Assembly: GCA_030765065.1 (NCBI GenBank)
Contig: CM060975.1
Coordinates: 160,924,993 to 160,988,992, forward strand
Direction: 5' to 3'
From: Deroplatys truncata
Taxonomy: Eukaryota; Arthropoda; Insecta; Mantodea; Mantidae
DNA length: 64,000 nucleotides
Part shown: one piece after another, positions 9,790-22,564 of the stretch
Layout of the letters: each line of letters begins with the position of its first letter
Position numbering within the stretch: position 1 is the stretch's first letter
The notes under the pieces: generated by a model
Databases searched by the model: none
What the model was told of the DNA's origin: nothing
The model's input: only the letters and a program-made list of their open reading frames with translations
Translations under genes and position numbers: made by a program

Positions 9790-11515
9790 CCATTTATAAT
9801 ATTAAACATCGCAAGTTCATGCCTACCAACCAAGTCATTTAGGATAGGCCGGATTCACGTAGCAATATACTCACATTTTTTCTCAATTTAGGAACACAGA
9901 TAACAGAGATATTGAGCAATAAACCATTTTGATAACTGTAATTGTTTTAATACATTGAAAAGGGATGTTACAAACGCAGATATTACCCGTTTTTATAGGC
10001 GCAGTAATTTCCAGATGCAATTTTGCTGCGTCAACTTGATCTCAAATGTTTGTTTACTGCTGTAGAGAGGACTTGACTTGATAATAAATTGCCAGCTGTG
10101 CAAAAATACGTTTCAATAGCTCCATCAGCGATACTTTAAAAACATCTGTCATTTGAGGGATGCTAGAAGAATAACTGAGACTAACAATATCAACAACTTA
10201 ACGGATTCATTAGTCTTCTCATCTTCTCAGTTACATGGGACGCTTGTTTTAGATGTACATACTACGGCTACCACAAGGAGGACTTGCTGGAATTAGCACA
10301 GACAATTCACAAGTGGTATTGTGCAATACTTGGGCAGGAAGTGCAGCTAAAAACAGCTCTTTTATAGCTTTCACGTGGCAAAGTCATAAGGGACGGGCAT
10401 TAAACGCTTGAGAGAGGTGATAAAATATTTTAAGTAATTTCGCCTGCGTCAAGAACATGATTGTCTGGCACATTCAGTGACGTTCCTGCAAAAGAAAATT
10501 AATAGCTCCGTAATGCTAGGTATTAAGCATTATACTCGAAGGCAAGTATATTACTTTCTCTACCGCTTACCTACGGTAGAAGAGTATAACATCCAACCAA
10601 GGATTCGGTATCCAGATTTCACGGAGTTACACGTTTTGACGTCCCCTAAATAAAATAAGCACTTCTAGAAATTCATGAGAGAGAGAGAGAGATTACCATG
10701 ACTTCAAAACCAAAACCAAGATAAATACAAAATCTTATATTTAAGTCGGGTACCTTGAGGCTTCAGGGCGAATTTCATGCAGTTCCCTCCATTCTGAGTA
10801 GGCTTTTATCCAAAACAATTTTCGATATTTTTTATTTTCTGACAAATAACTCTCGGGTTTGATTGATATCTACTTTAAATATTGGCTTCACAAGTAAAAC
10901 TTATGATTGAATTGTCTATAAATAATTTGTGAGGTCTTCTTCACTCTTATGTAATGTTATGTACCTGGGAAGTCATAAGATATAGCCAAAACGTATTACA
11001 GGAAGAATGTATAGCGCTTTAAAATTAGCAGTGTAGTTAAATAATATTTAACGTAGCATTAACAGTTTCCAAAATATTTTCTGCTAATGTTTAAGTTTTC
11101 CCAGGCTGGAGCTTACTTATGTGTCTTTAGAAGTAACATATTTAAAACATGTTATTCTTCTCTTCCCTCTCCTATAAGTCTGTGTTTTTATGTATAAGTA
11201 TATACATATGTGTATTGAATCGTTTGTTAAACACTCATTGAAGTTTAAACGTTTAAAATTGCCAATATTAACAACTATATTTTGATACATTAAATGTTTA
11301 TTCTTTTATTTCTCCTGAGTTCAAGGCGTTAGTGTAATACGAGATATCGCTCTAGGTCTTACTCTTTCTCCATTAAACTAGAAATGGAGAAAACTGGTTT
11401 AAACATTTTGTTGATGTAGAGTAGCTCATTAACTCTAAAGCTACAAGAAGCAATGTCAATTTTTAAGTAACTATGCATTTAAACAAACATGATACTTTAA
11501 AATACTTTTTACGGA
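9790..11515. other. No recognisable gene
   Basis: AT-rich non-coding sequence. A short (GA)n tract occurs at about 10677-10692. No domain or terminal repeat was identified. Confidence 0.4.
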
Positions 11516-11517
11516 CG

Positions 11518-11760
11518 ACAAAATCCTTAGCATGGCTTCCTTCGGAAGGGAAGTAAAGCCTGGGTCCCGTGTCGTAGATTTACGGCACGTAAAAGAACCT
11601 CAAGCCTGACAAAGAGGCCTGTGAGCAAAATTACCGGTCTTTCACGCTCAATATAGAATGGGACGCTAAAGACCACAACAGTTAAAGAGCTTCCATAAAA
11701 AAAACTTAAAAAAATTAACAGCTGAGAGATATGGTAATACAGTTGGAGCTGTCTCAACTC
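11518..11760 (+). mobile_element. SINE-A body, head lost
   Basis: Shares with 51405-51500 the words AAAATCCTTAGCA, GGAAGGGAAGT, CGTGTCGTAGATT, ACGGCACGTAAAAGAACCTC and AAGCCTGA. It shares with the reverse complement of 55850-56150 the further words GAGGCC, TCAATATAGAATGGGACG and TAAAGA. The tRNA-like head is missing, so this is a 5'-truncated copy. Confidence 0.7.
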
Positions 11761-11769
11761 TCTTCAGAT

Positions 11770-12450
11770 TGGATTTGATTAATCCAAAGCTCGGTCACAT
11801 TGACTGACAGAATGTGCACGAGTTAAAAGAGATGAGTAATTTCCACTGCATAGATTTTGGCTATTCATGAACAAAATGACGTGATGGCATTTTTATTCTG
11901 CCCTCCACAGGCATCGGTAAGCAGAATCACGTATTTGATTTTAGGGAACTTGGTCAGTTTCATTTGTAAAACTTGATATAGAAATGAAGCAACGGAATTG
12001 GAATCCTTTTTGGCCTGCATCTCCATAAAACAGAACATAAATGAAGAATCGTCATCAAATGCATATAACCACAGCAGACTTTTGTGGAAAACTGGCTGCT
12101 AACATTTAACTTAGGAAATGGTAAATTCTGAGAATAGTCAAATTCAGCTACTAAGTAAGAACGATATGTTCTGGTCTTGCAGAGTGTTCCTTAAAGAACT
12201 TGAAGTAAGTTACATATTTCATTGTGAGCTTTCTGCCGGTTTGTTGCAAGAAGTAATCCGAGAACCGTTCAAATAATGTCTTGACATTTAAGTTTGGATT
12301 GTAAAAATATCTTAAATTTGACTTATTGTCACAGTAATGACTTGTAGTACTTAAATATTCCTTTAGTAAAACCCAGACATTTGGTTCCATTTTATGTGGA
12401 CGGTTATCATGACTATCCCTTCTCTCTTCAAAAGAGTGATTCTTTGGTAC
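11770..12450 (-). pseudogene. Decayed member of the 'DACGGQN' insect multi-copy family
   Basis: On the minus strand two homologous pieces lie in order. The first (about 12450-12151) reads RRDSHDNRPHKMEPNVWVL, then SHYC, YFYNPNLNVKTLFERF and a TGRKLTMKYVTYFKFF segment. The second (about 12080-11770) reads LWLYAFDDD, then KYVILLTDACGGQNKN, and in other frames TRAHSVSQCDRAL. From memory, a large insect family of unknown function, often transposon-associated, has this order: a SHY motif, a NP(D/N)LNV stretch, a Y..YHKFF block, DACGGQN and SGHS..CDR. The cysteine cluster between the two blocks is missing, and frameshifts and stops break the rest. Family membership is by motif recognition only. Confidence 0.6.
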
Positions 12451-12459
12451 CGTTTCCTG

Positions 12460-15170
12460 TATAACTTTTAATCTCTTTATTCACACTTGAGGAAGCTTAC
12501 ACGGGAAACTTCACTTATTATCCCCGCTATACACAACTTATATTCCCATGTTTTGTTTCGAAAAATCGTTGGGTTTTCAGTTTGCTTCTTTGACTTCCCA
12601 ACTTTCAGTTGCATGACGCATGATAAATAAGAATCTCTGTCCATTATGAAATAAATCAAACAATTCTTTTTACTGGTTTAATGATAATTTCTAATGACAG
12701 CTTCTCAGGCAACATTTGCCAACTGGCAAGTAGTCTTTTGCCGTAACCTCATCTCCCCTAAATTTATATACTTCTCACCACTTGATCCTTCCTTTTGGCT
12801 TCTGCTTTCTTCAAATTTCTGTCACAGCAAATCGTTTTCCTTTTCTTGCTATTATCATAAATTTTACGTTTACTGCTATAGAATATACTTTCACAAACTA
12901 ACAAAAAAAACAAAAATAAACATACTAGATATACCAGCTGTAGGCATTTTCACAGATTAAACAAAAAGTGTTGCCTTGGACTGCAAGGGTGAAACTAAGA
13001 AACAACAATTGGAGGGAATATTCTATTCAACAAGAGCTCATACATATATAGGTCCCTCTTGCAGAAATGTCCTCTTCCTTAAAGAAGCTGTAATTCAGAA
13101 CATTAATTAGGCATACATGATATGTATATATGCTTCTTTTAGCATAGGCTAAAATAAAAATCGTGATTCTTCTGCCTTTTTAATATAAATTCAAAACATG
13201 TGTTTAGATGCAGTGCTAGTAACACTCACATAGATCAATCGCCCTTTATTTTACGTGGGTCCGTTCTATCCTTTACCACAGACTTGGTAACACCGCAGCA
13301 GAGATTGGAAATCCTGGCTATTGATATTAATTGCTGAGCTACAAATTCGAGATTAAGGCAAGCTCTAGGGCAAAGATATCCACCATATATCAGGTTTCCA
13401 AAACCGGTTTCAGCCGAATATAAATTGGATGGAACGGGTTAAATTCATAGTAAATACGTGGGGTCACTAAACATAAAAGTGGTCCAATATTAACAACTTT
13501 CCCCTAAAAATGTCGGTAAACATCGCTTTGGTTGAAAACCACTTCAATTACTTAAAATTACAGCACCTCAGGCAGCTGAGGTTACCTTGCAAACCCAACG
13601 AAATCCCATTCGCAAAAGAGTGGTCCTTATTAGCCGTTACAGTTTATTTGTAACGTTTACTTTATATTTTACGCGCAAATACTATAAAATCCCAATTGTA
13701 CAGTAGTTCAAAAAGGGGGCACAAGGGGAGTATGTAAGTGTCGAAGCTGTGACGTCCTTCATAACAGTGAACGAATGCCATGATTCTTCGAAACCAGTTT
13801 GAAGTTTGAATTATTACATCGAAATTATGTTTCTACTTTATAGCCTTTTATCACAGTTCTATTAGACATGTTAATACTACCAATTAAATGATACAGACCA
13901 ATACCTCGCTACATCAAACATATAACCGATGGTTCGCACCAGAAAAAAATATCCACTCCGTGATGTGATTACAATATCTATGTACATAGTGTGTAAGCCT
14001 ACTTTAATTGGCCGTAGCATGTCACTTCTCTAATTCCATAACTCCATTTTGTTTTGAACACTAATTCCAAGATTGGATCCATATGACAAGTAGTTCATTT
14101 AATGGAAATATTCGGATATGCGCATGGTATTTGCTGTACTGTAAAATTGTATAAAATCTGTTAGAAGACTGCTACAACTCTGAGTATAAAGTAAGTATGC
14201 TTTTTAAAACGAATTTAATACATACAATTACAGCTTTTATGTATCACCACACGCATAAACGTGCTATAGTAGGCGCAGAACAGCTAAGTTACATTCGTTA
14301 CCTCGCAAGTTGCATAATTAAAAACATAAAGGAAGGCTGTTGCTGAGTTTTATCTTGAATTTCATAGATTTTGGCTCACTTGAGTTTATTATATAGTTTT
14401 TTCCGTCTAACTTTTTGCAAATGGTCACCAGAGTAACAGTATAATGATTTAAAATTAAATGAGTATTTTGAGTAGTAAGTATTTACACTATCCCATTTCC
14501 ATGTTTATATTTAAGGGATATTACTTTATTATTCTAATCTCTATTGCATTTTTCCTTACTTCTGGCATTTTACTGCTCTTCTTTACGAAATCCTATGCGC
14601 ATCAGCACCCCTTTTTGACCGGCTTATCTGATTGATCCGTAATCCTTATTTTAATGGACTAACAGGTGGGAATCATACGTGCCAAATCAAAACTCAATGG
14701 TAAATTGCTAGCAAACTTAGAACGTTTGATCTCAAATGCCATGGTTCATTCTGAGACGCCGCAATGTCATGCTACAAGATCACAGGTTTTTAACTTGCCA
14801 TGTCTCTTGGTCTTGACTGCAATGTTAAATTAGCATGAAAGTCTACAGTACGAGCCTACTTTCAAAAGTTCTAAAGAGAAAAATAGAGAAGATTTGCAAG
14901 AATTGAACTATAAAAATCAGATGTATTGTATTAAAATGACTTTTTCTACTCATGTTTCAAAAGATTGTTCTTACAAAAGTAAATCTACTTCTTGTTAATC
15001 CAGATAAACTTTCATTACACATTCACACGTTTCGTTGTAGGATATGGTAGTAAAGCACAATCAGATTTAAAAAAAAACATGTTGCTAAGTGATGGCTTTG
15101 AAATTCCGTGCTCTTTACATGACCATGGGAAAAAAAGAAAGAAAACGCTTACTCGTTGAGAAAAGTATAA
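12460..15170. other. No recognisable gene
   Basis: Over 2.7 kb of AT-rich non-coding sequence with no structure I can name. Short open frames (for example 12694-12960) show no domain. Confidence 0.4.
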
Positions 15171-15174
15171 TTGT

Positions 15175-15633
15175 TTGAAAATTCAAATCAATAACAAGGA
15201 ATATCTTGGAAATGGGTAACGTCACAAAAAAATTGATATTAATTGTGTGTTTGAACGATATCTACATTTCTTGTGGAGTATGTTTTGCCTATCTCTTATG
15301 GTTTAACAATTATACAAAATTCCTTCTGAATGAAAAGGACTTAAGAGGCTACTCCCAGAAAATTCAAGATATATATTTTATTTGTCGTGCAAATATCCTA
15401 AACATGTGGTATCTTAATCAAAATTATTACGGCCATTTTTGAGAAAATCAAAAGTAACTAATGTTTTTCATATAAAGAGTGCTTTGGGGTGAGAGAATTT
15501 TCTTGGAAACCTTTGTGTCGCATCCTTGGAAGATACTGAACATAAATACCAAGTTTGATGTTTGACCGACTTTTCCTTTTTGAGTGAGCTTTTCACATAC
15601 ATGGATCTTTTCTAAAAATGCCTATTAATAATA

Positions 15634-15676
<43 letters not shown>

Positions 15677-15790
15677 TTTGTCTCAAAACGAGTATTTCTG
15701 GTGAAATCTCGGTATCCAATTTTTAGTAGAATGCAGTAATTCCTCTGTTTATTACAGGTAAGTAATAGAGAAAGTAAAACTCTAAACCGT
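15175..15790 (+). repeat. MSR repeat copy c with (ATA)n
   Basis: Near full-length copy. Words in order: AATATCTTGGAAATGGGTAA, AATTGTGTGTTTG, TATGGTTTAACAATTATACAA, AATTCAAGATATATATTTTATT, ACATGTGGTATCTTAATCAAA, GGGGTGAGAGAATTTTCTTG, GTTTGATGTTTGACCGAC, then the microsatellite, then GGTGAAATCTCGGTATCC and AGTAATTCCTCTGTTTATTA. The tract at 15630-15673 is (AAT)n and sits where other copies carry CA, CG or TA repeats. The ORF at 15206 is a chance frame. Confidence 0.8.
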
Positions 15791-15794
15791 TACT

Positions 15795-16740
15795 TACACT
15801 ACAAATAAAACTCCATCACCGTGAGGGTGTTCCAGAGGCGGAGTAGTACTGGTAATTTATAGTCGCTATTAGATTCACTTCATCAGGCAGTTTTCCAATT
15901 GTTCCCCTGGCAGTCTCACTATTTCGATAATTTATTTTCCGGCACCGAGAGTGGTACCGGCAACATCTGTATCCACAGCATACAGATAAATTTCAAGGAA
16001 GTTCAGTTCTGAGAGTACTTTGTGGTGATTTATCTCCATAACCATGTTCTGGTGGATAGGTATATCCTTGAATCTCTTCCCGACGATACCCATGCCATTC
16101 TGTTTGCCTGTTTGCCCTGGACAATCCAGCAATTCAGATAGTAGTTAAAGAAATTGTGTTTTCGACTAAAGTGTTTTTTTCTATCCACTTTCTGCTCATT
16201 CTATTATATCTGGGAAGTTCAAGTTCCTGTGCTCCGTGAGTTTTGCAATTTTTACCGCAGATGTTAATAACATGTATTTAATCCTCCATCTATTGATAAG
16301 TAGGTATATTTGTTGCAGACATGCAATACAATCGTATTTGGTATTTGAATGTTGCTATTTAAATTTTAACGTGTGTACTTCCCTTTGCTTGTTAATATTT
16401 ATTTATGATTTAGTTAATGCAGCATTTAAATATAAATCTTTATGCACAAGTAGCCTTCTTATCTTCATTTGTTGACTAGCTTGGTCAACACTACCACGTG
16501 ATTAATCGAGCACCAGTTCGCATGCAAGGTAGTGATGCGTTCTTGATACTGCTTCTAAACAGCTGACAGTAATTAATTTTATTTTCGTGTAAATATTTCT
16601 ATTATTCACTATCGTCTAAAAAATAGTATGCAATACACATACATCAAGTCCTTTGCAGAAACTTACTCGGAAGTGAAAATTTCTACTTTGTCCCGCATTT
16701 TCAAACTTCTTCCTCGTTCTGCAAAGATGCACTTACCGCA
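15795..16740. other. No recognisable gene
   Basis: Non-coding sequence. Open frames at 15932-16132 (minus) and 16236-16475 (plus) carry no motif I recognise. Confidence 0.4.
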
Positions 16741-16744
16741 TTTG

Positions 16745-17245
16745 CATCGCAATATACTATTTTGCTGGACCACCCATAATACGCTGAATGCGTGTGACGT
16801 AACCGAATTGTTATAGCATCAGTAATACTTCAGTGGCTCATTATGATCTTACTCTGCGGCGCGCGCAGCTCCCCTATCGCCCATACCTTTAACACCTTTA
16901 AAGCAGCAGTCCACTGGGATCCATTCCCCAGATATACAATGAAATATGCATATTTAAAATAAAAGATATCCTGTTCATTGTAATTTTAATATTCTAATGA
17001 ATTGAGTATATTTCCTTTGCTTCAATATGCACTGCTTTCACGTTACCTGCAAAAAAAACCAATAAATATGCTTAGACTCAACAGTGCTGCCATCTGATGC
17101 ACTGCTCGCAAAAAGCTCAAGGTCTTGCCAACAGTGCTGCCGTCCGATCAGCATTTAATAACACACAATTAACAAGGTAAGATCTCGCTTCGTAAGCATA
17201 CTCGCGTCTTAATTACTACGCGTCTTGCATAATATACTATTATGT
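16745..17245 (+). repeat. AT-rich dispersed repeat, copy 1
   Basis: Collinear with 20545-21150. Shared words include ATAATACGCTGA, GGCGCGCGCAG, TTTAACACCTT, GGGATCCATTCCC, ATTTAAAATAAAA, TTTCCTTTGCTT, CAATAAATA, GCATTTAAT, AATTAACAAGGTAAGATCT / AATTAACAAGCTAAGATCT, and GCATAATATACTAT at the end. There is no coding potential, and the class is unknown. It could be a MITE, but I see no clear terminal inverted repeats. Confidence 0.7.
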
Positions 17246-17249
17246 GCTA

Positions 17250-20200
17250 CGGCTTTATACCTGCGTTAACTAATATTCCATTTATCTGGGATAGGCTTAT
17301 TATGCAAATAACGTACTCGGATATTTTCTTTTAAGCTCCTTGGGTACTTTACCCAGGATATTCTATTCATAAGCTGGTTTTCATATTGACCAATCGGATA
17401 TACGAATGATTTAATTTCAACTAGCCAAAAGCCATCTACGTCTATGCACTTCTGATAGGAAATATCTCAAGAGCTTTTGAGATCGTTAAACAAGTTCGCG
17501 GTTGCTATGTACTTCAACTTATAAATTGAAAAACTGATTGATAATTTGTGACTATTCCACGAGTAAAGTAAATGTAAGTAATTCCGTTATTATTATATAT
17601 TCACAATAAATGTAATTTATACTACGCTCTGTTTTGAAAACAAATCAACACATGCGGCATATTTTACCATTAGTTTAAACTGCTGGATTATGAAACAATA
17701 CCTAGCCAGAGGCCTAACCCTAAAAGCAAAGGTTAAATATAAAGAATAAAAATGCAAATACATAGAAAGAATTGAAAACAAATTAATTAAATGAATGAAC
17801 TGTGACCACATTTCAGAGGTAATACTTTGTTTTGAATCTCCCGCAATTGGAAATAAACGACGCAGGAAACGCAATTATCTTCTTCTCTGGATGGGATAAT
17901 TGCCGTGTAGTTAAGCTGCAATTGCTTGGCATCCGAGGCCTTCTTAAACTCTGTTCATCCACGTCGTACTTACGCCATGTGTATAATCAAAACAAGTCTT
18001 GTCGCGCCTGTCATCTGTGAAATTTTCGCACCCGATCTTCAACTTAAACTAAAATCATGAAAAACCATTTTCATAAGTGAAATTAGATAATATATAAACA
18101 TATTAAGCTGAATAACAATACAGAGTAATTGTTAATAATGCTTATGCAGTTCCATCCACGAAGTAATTTTAGCGAATACCATTCAGGGCTTCATCTTTTT
18201 AGGCAGTTTTACTCCTTCGGAATCGTGAAATTTTGGCCAAGATGGAAACTACTCACTACTAGAAGTCGGGAGCGCACACGAAGGCGGTTCGGGAAGGCCA
18301 CTAGCAGAGAAAGAGGGGGAGAGAGACGGAGATAGTACGCTGTTTCTTTCTTTCTCGCTCTATAGCTGGCAGGTCACGTGACTCAGAGGAATGCTACTGC
18401 GCAACCTCTTTCGTGTGTGCTCTCGACTCTACTGTGGATTATTACCCTATAGTTAGCACACAATCTGAGGATGACTGCTGCTTCAACCAATTACAGCTGT
18501 ATGTCTTTGGAAAGCTGTCGTAGGTTATCGTATTTTATACTCAACTTCCCTTGAAATTAGAACACCTACTTTTATTTGTTCTTAACCGTAAACAAGCTAA
18601 CATGACTGTGTGTGAAATTGTTAGGTGTAAGTATATGACGTTGAACAACACAGAGTAAGTGTTGATACTGTATATGAAAATCTGTTCGCAAAGCATCCTT
18701 AACAAATACCTAAGCTTAGGTTCCCTCGCGCGGATATTACTATGTAAATCGTGTAATTAGTTAACAATCTAAATACTATTTATAATTCGTCCTAAAATTA
18801 GATTTGCTTTTATTTATAAGTACAAATGCCGCATCAACAACAGATAGTTGCATCTTAAGTATTTCAAAGCAGTATCATTAGTGTAATTAAGATAACTAAT
18901 TATCCATATAACTTTAACGAATAACGTATGTTTTTTTAGATGACAACCATGTTAATTATAATAATGCAGTGAACCCAATCAGAATATTTTGTTTTAAATT
19001 TGTTGAATAGAAAATTCCAATAATAGAATACTGCAAATATTACTAATCCTCTGTAGACTAAAATTCTGAATTATTGTTTATTCTTCTGCAAAAATGTATT
19101 CTTACGTAATATTTTTTCACTTATTTTTCTAGTTAATTTAGCATCCCACGTTTTCGTTTTAGCCAGGATTAAATTAACTTACATAAAATGCACATGTCAG
19201 GATGGTACATGTGTCTAATGGAAGGTGTATTCTTTGTTCAATCTGCGAAGTCATTAATGTCGTGCTCTAAAACTACATAATATTATGTTCAAATATGGGT
19301 TCTTTTCTCCTTTTTTGTGTGTTTCTCAGTTTATCTGGTTTAAGGTTTCTTAAACAGGCAAATCATATCAGGCGGTGAATGAATTAAATTGGTGAAATGA
19401 TGCTCAGACGCATCTGCTGTCCAGGTAATTTACCCTAACCGAGATTGGAACAAAGCTAGGGTTGATTCTTTTTGTATTCCCGGAGTACAATTTTATTTTT
19501 CAGGGTAAAATAGCATTTAAGCAAAGTTAGAAGTACATTATTTACACTAAGCCTTTCATGACCTGCTGTAAGGAATTAAAACTTAATTTTAAAAAGCGAC
19601 CTATACGAGGACGTTTGAATATTCTAACGCCTCATCACTTGGCTGTTTCGGAGTGCTTGTTCACGTGACCACAAACAACTCGGATTGAATTTGTGAACAT
19701 TTTTGCAATATCTCCTTTTCCAGCATTTTCTTCGCCCGTTTTTTCTATTCAGGAAACATTAAACATTTTAATGTTACTCCCTGAAATGAATAAATTGTAT
19801 TAGTGAAAAATAGCTGAATAAATGATTATTAATTTTCAAAAGAAGAGATGTTTTATAACTCCATATTCTGCAGATTGCACATAAGCAAATAATTGACGAT
19901 ACTCAAGATAATGGTCCCTAAAGTGTTTTACTCTAGAATTTGGTGGAAAAGAGCCTGTCGCGAGCGTGATTGTTTACACATGTATAGGTTTGTGTATGTA
20001 TCCACCAGGAAAAATAATTAAAAAGAAAAGCTGCGAGAAAACGGAAAAATATGGAAATAAAGAACAATGAAAAAATAAAGAAATGACTTTGGGCGCAGAT
20101 TCACCCGATAAAATTTTAATATACGGCATCCAATAATTTGCGGATGTTAATCAGGAAAATCGTTATTCGTGACCTATGTCAAGTCAAAGTAGGAGAACTC

Positions 20201-20540
20201 TTATAAGTCGAGATAATATCGGTGACTTGACACCTCAAAGTGTTTGAAGAGCAGGCTTCTGTTTTCATATCTTTATATCACAGTTTTTTCCTGACGATGC
20301 AATTATCTGTGCTGAACGCACCAAAAATGTGTACAACATACAGAACAACACACCATTTGCCTTATTTCATCTGCCTCTTATCTATGATAGAGCGTAGGCC
20401 CTGAGTGTCAGTGCGAGAGAGGAGAGATTTGGTTAAATGTCAATTTTTGTATGTAAGTATGCGAGTCGGAGTTTCTTCAAGAACCTTCTCAGCCTATTAT
20501 TATCCTTTATATTAGAAATATTTGTTAAATTCCCCGAAAA
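17250..20540. other. No recognisable gene
   Basis: About 3.3 kb of mostly AT-rich sequence. The only compositional outlier is the purine-rich and GC-richer stretch at 18250-18430, listed separately. Confidence 0.4.
18250..18430. promoter_or_regulatory. Possible regulatory patch with overlapping E-box and AP-1 site
   Basis: The palindrome GTCACGTGAC at 18373-18382 is a perfect CACGTG E-box core with the flanks of the TFE/MITF-type element. It overlaps TGACTCA (18379-18385), the AP-1 consensus. The patch stands out from its AT-rich surroundings by CpGs and a GAGAGA run. Function is inferred from motifs alone; no transcript start or gene is visible nearby. Confidence 0.2.
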
Positions 20541-20544
20541 ATGC

Positions 20545-21150
20545 ATTTTTTTGGTCGACTACGCTATAATACGCTGATTGTATGAGAGTAAATAAACTAG
20601 AATGACATCCATTATGCTTCAGCGACTCATTGTATCTTACCAGGCGACGCGCGCAGTTCTCCCATGCCGTTTAACACCTTCAAAGTAGCAGTTCAGTTGG
20701 GATCCATTCCCTAGATAAACAATTAAATATGAGCATTTAAAATAAAATAAATTCTGTATAAGATAATTTTAATATTCCAATAAAGTTCATTTCCTTTGCT
20801 TTAATATGCTTTCTTTTTAACGTTAACTGCAAAAAATCAATAAATACGGCATGGACTCAATACTACTGCCATGTGTTGAATTACTCGCAAACACGTGAGT
20901 AGTGCAACAGATGGCCAGGTCCTGCGAGCATTTAATTATGCATAATTAACAAGCTAAGATCTTTTTATAAAAAACTCAAAGTTTTGAGATTAATAGTGTG
21001 GTCGACCAATAACAGTGCTATGCAGCTTGACTATAATAGTAATTAAGATGCTCGTATGAAAATTATGAAACTCGCTACTGCTCGTTACAACAACATACTC
21101 GCGCCTTAATTATGTACTACCAATATAGTATTGTTGCATAATATGCTATA
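20545..21150 (+). repeat. AT-rich dispersed repeat, copy 2
   Basis: Same family and orientation as 16745-17245. It is about 100 bp longer because of extra sequence around 20965-21095, including GTGGTCGACCAATAAC. The start TTGGTCGACTACGCTATAAT and the end GCATAATATGCTATAATG are loosely similar, hinting at weak terminal symmetry. Non-coding. Confidence 0.7.
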
Positions 21151-21152
21151 AT

Positions 21153-21290
21153 GATTTTGATTAAAATATAAACATTTTGTGGATGGTAGTATGACGAATA
21201 AAATGTACTTATATCTTGGATTTTGGGTAAATAGCCGGTGAAGTCCTCTTCATTCTCACTTACCCTCGTATTGGTGAGGAATAAGGAAAT
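21153..21290 (-). repeat. MSR fragment (copy d1)
   Basis: Minus-strand match to the MSR middle: complement words for GATTTTGATTAAAATATA, ACATTTTGTGG and GTGAAGTCCTCTTCATTC agree with copy e at 22330-22450. It is a short diverged piece. Confidence 0.55.
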
Positions 21291-21384
21291 ATTATTCCTT
21301 AACTCTTAAAGAAAAAAGTTCGAGGTGTTGCATACACAATACTATCTCTACCTACTATCATTTACATTTGTGTTTATTCTACGA

Positions 21385-21560
21385 ACTTTTCCATGAAAAG
21401 GGTAGTTTGAGGAGGCGGATTTTCTTTGACTTTCTTCGTGTCGTATATTTGGAAGTTAGTGAACTTAAATACCAAATTTGGTGTTTACCCGACTTTTCAT
21501 TTGAGTTATGCTGTTCGCACGCACACGCACACACACAAACACACACACACACACACTTGT
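21385..21560 (+). repeat. MSR fragment (copy d2) ending in (CA)n
   Basis: Carries GGGTAGTTTGAGGAGG, TTCTTCGTGTCGTATATTTGGAAG, GAACTTAAATACCAAATTTGGTG, ACCCGACTTTTCATT and GAGTTATGCTGTTCGCAC. A CA tract (21520-21557) follows at the same internal position as in the other copies. The downstream MSR tail is missing. Confidence 0.7.
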
Positions 21561-21564
21561 TGCA

Positions 21565-22000
21565 TTTACCAACATAGCTGATTACAAGAGAGTGTGCTCA
21601 TATAAAAGATCGCACCTCATGCGCGGGGGAATTTTATTTATGAATTAGACAACATTGTGTGTGAACATATCGAAATTTAGCTGTAATAAATATTTTTGTA
21701 GTTTCTGTATTGATAGCTAATAGTGTTAAAACTATTATTAATATATATAATATATATATACTGGTGATATAAATGTATTTTAACTAATTTAAGTGAACGT
21801 TTGATATATTTAACTAAATGGTCTAATTATAAAGCTATTATCGGCAGAGACTTTAATTCCGATTTTGACATAACGACATCTAGAAATTCTGTTGCTGTGC
21901 CTTGATAATGTGATGAGTAATATTTCTGCTCTTCTGCTGTTGACCTACAAAATTTTTATTTTTCGGATCATTTAGCTTTGTGGTTCAATTTTTACTTTCT
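21565..22000. other. No recognisable gene
   Basis: AT-rich, with a short TATATATAATATATATATA tract near 21740-21760. Confidence 0.45.
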
Positions 22001-22004
22001 CTAC

Positions 22005-22126
22005 TACGTATAGTTAGTAGGGGAAGTATTGTATTCCACCCCAAAATTCGATGTCGAGATTACATCGGAAATACATGTTTTGAGGCTCCCTGAATCCAAA
22101 AAGAAGCATTTCTAGAAAATGGTCCT

Positions 22127-22178
<52 letters not shown>

Positions 22179-22560
22179 CAGCATAACTCAAAAACAAAAA
22201 GTTAGATAACTACCAAACTTGATATGTAGATTCAGTACCTTCCAAAGATGCGACACGAAGATTTTCAAGAAAATCTCGCAGCCCCAACTACCCTTCATAT
22301 GGAACATTTTTTTGAAAACTTTGATTTTTAAAGAAATGGCTGTAGCGATTTTGATTAAAATATCATATATTAAAGATATTTACATGAAAAATGTAATGTA
22401 TGTCTTGAATTTTCTGGGAATAGCCTGTGAAGTCCTCTTCATTCGGAGGGAATTTTGTATAATCTTGCATAACTGGTAAACATTAAGCGACAGACGGAAA
22501 CGCACTACACAAAAAATGTAATCTCTTTAAAACACGCAATTTACCTAATGAGTTTTTCTG
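22005..22560 (-). repeat. MSR repeat copy e with (TG)n
   Basis: Near full-length minus-strand copy. It begins with the tail (TAGTTAGTAGGGGAAGTATT, CGATGTCGAGATTACATCGG, ATGTTTTGAGGCTCCCTGAA). An approximately 50-base TG tract at 22127-22176 follows, then AACAGCATAACTCAAAAAC, CAGTACCTTCCAAAGATGCG, GATTTTGATTAAAATATCAT, TTGAATTTTCTGGGAATAGC and TGTGAAGTCCTCTTCATTC. The ORF at 22219-22479 is a chance frame on the opposite strand. Confidence 0.8.
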
Positions 22561-22564
22561 AGGC

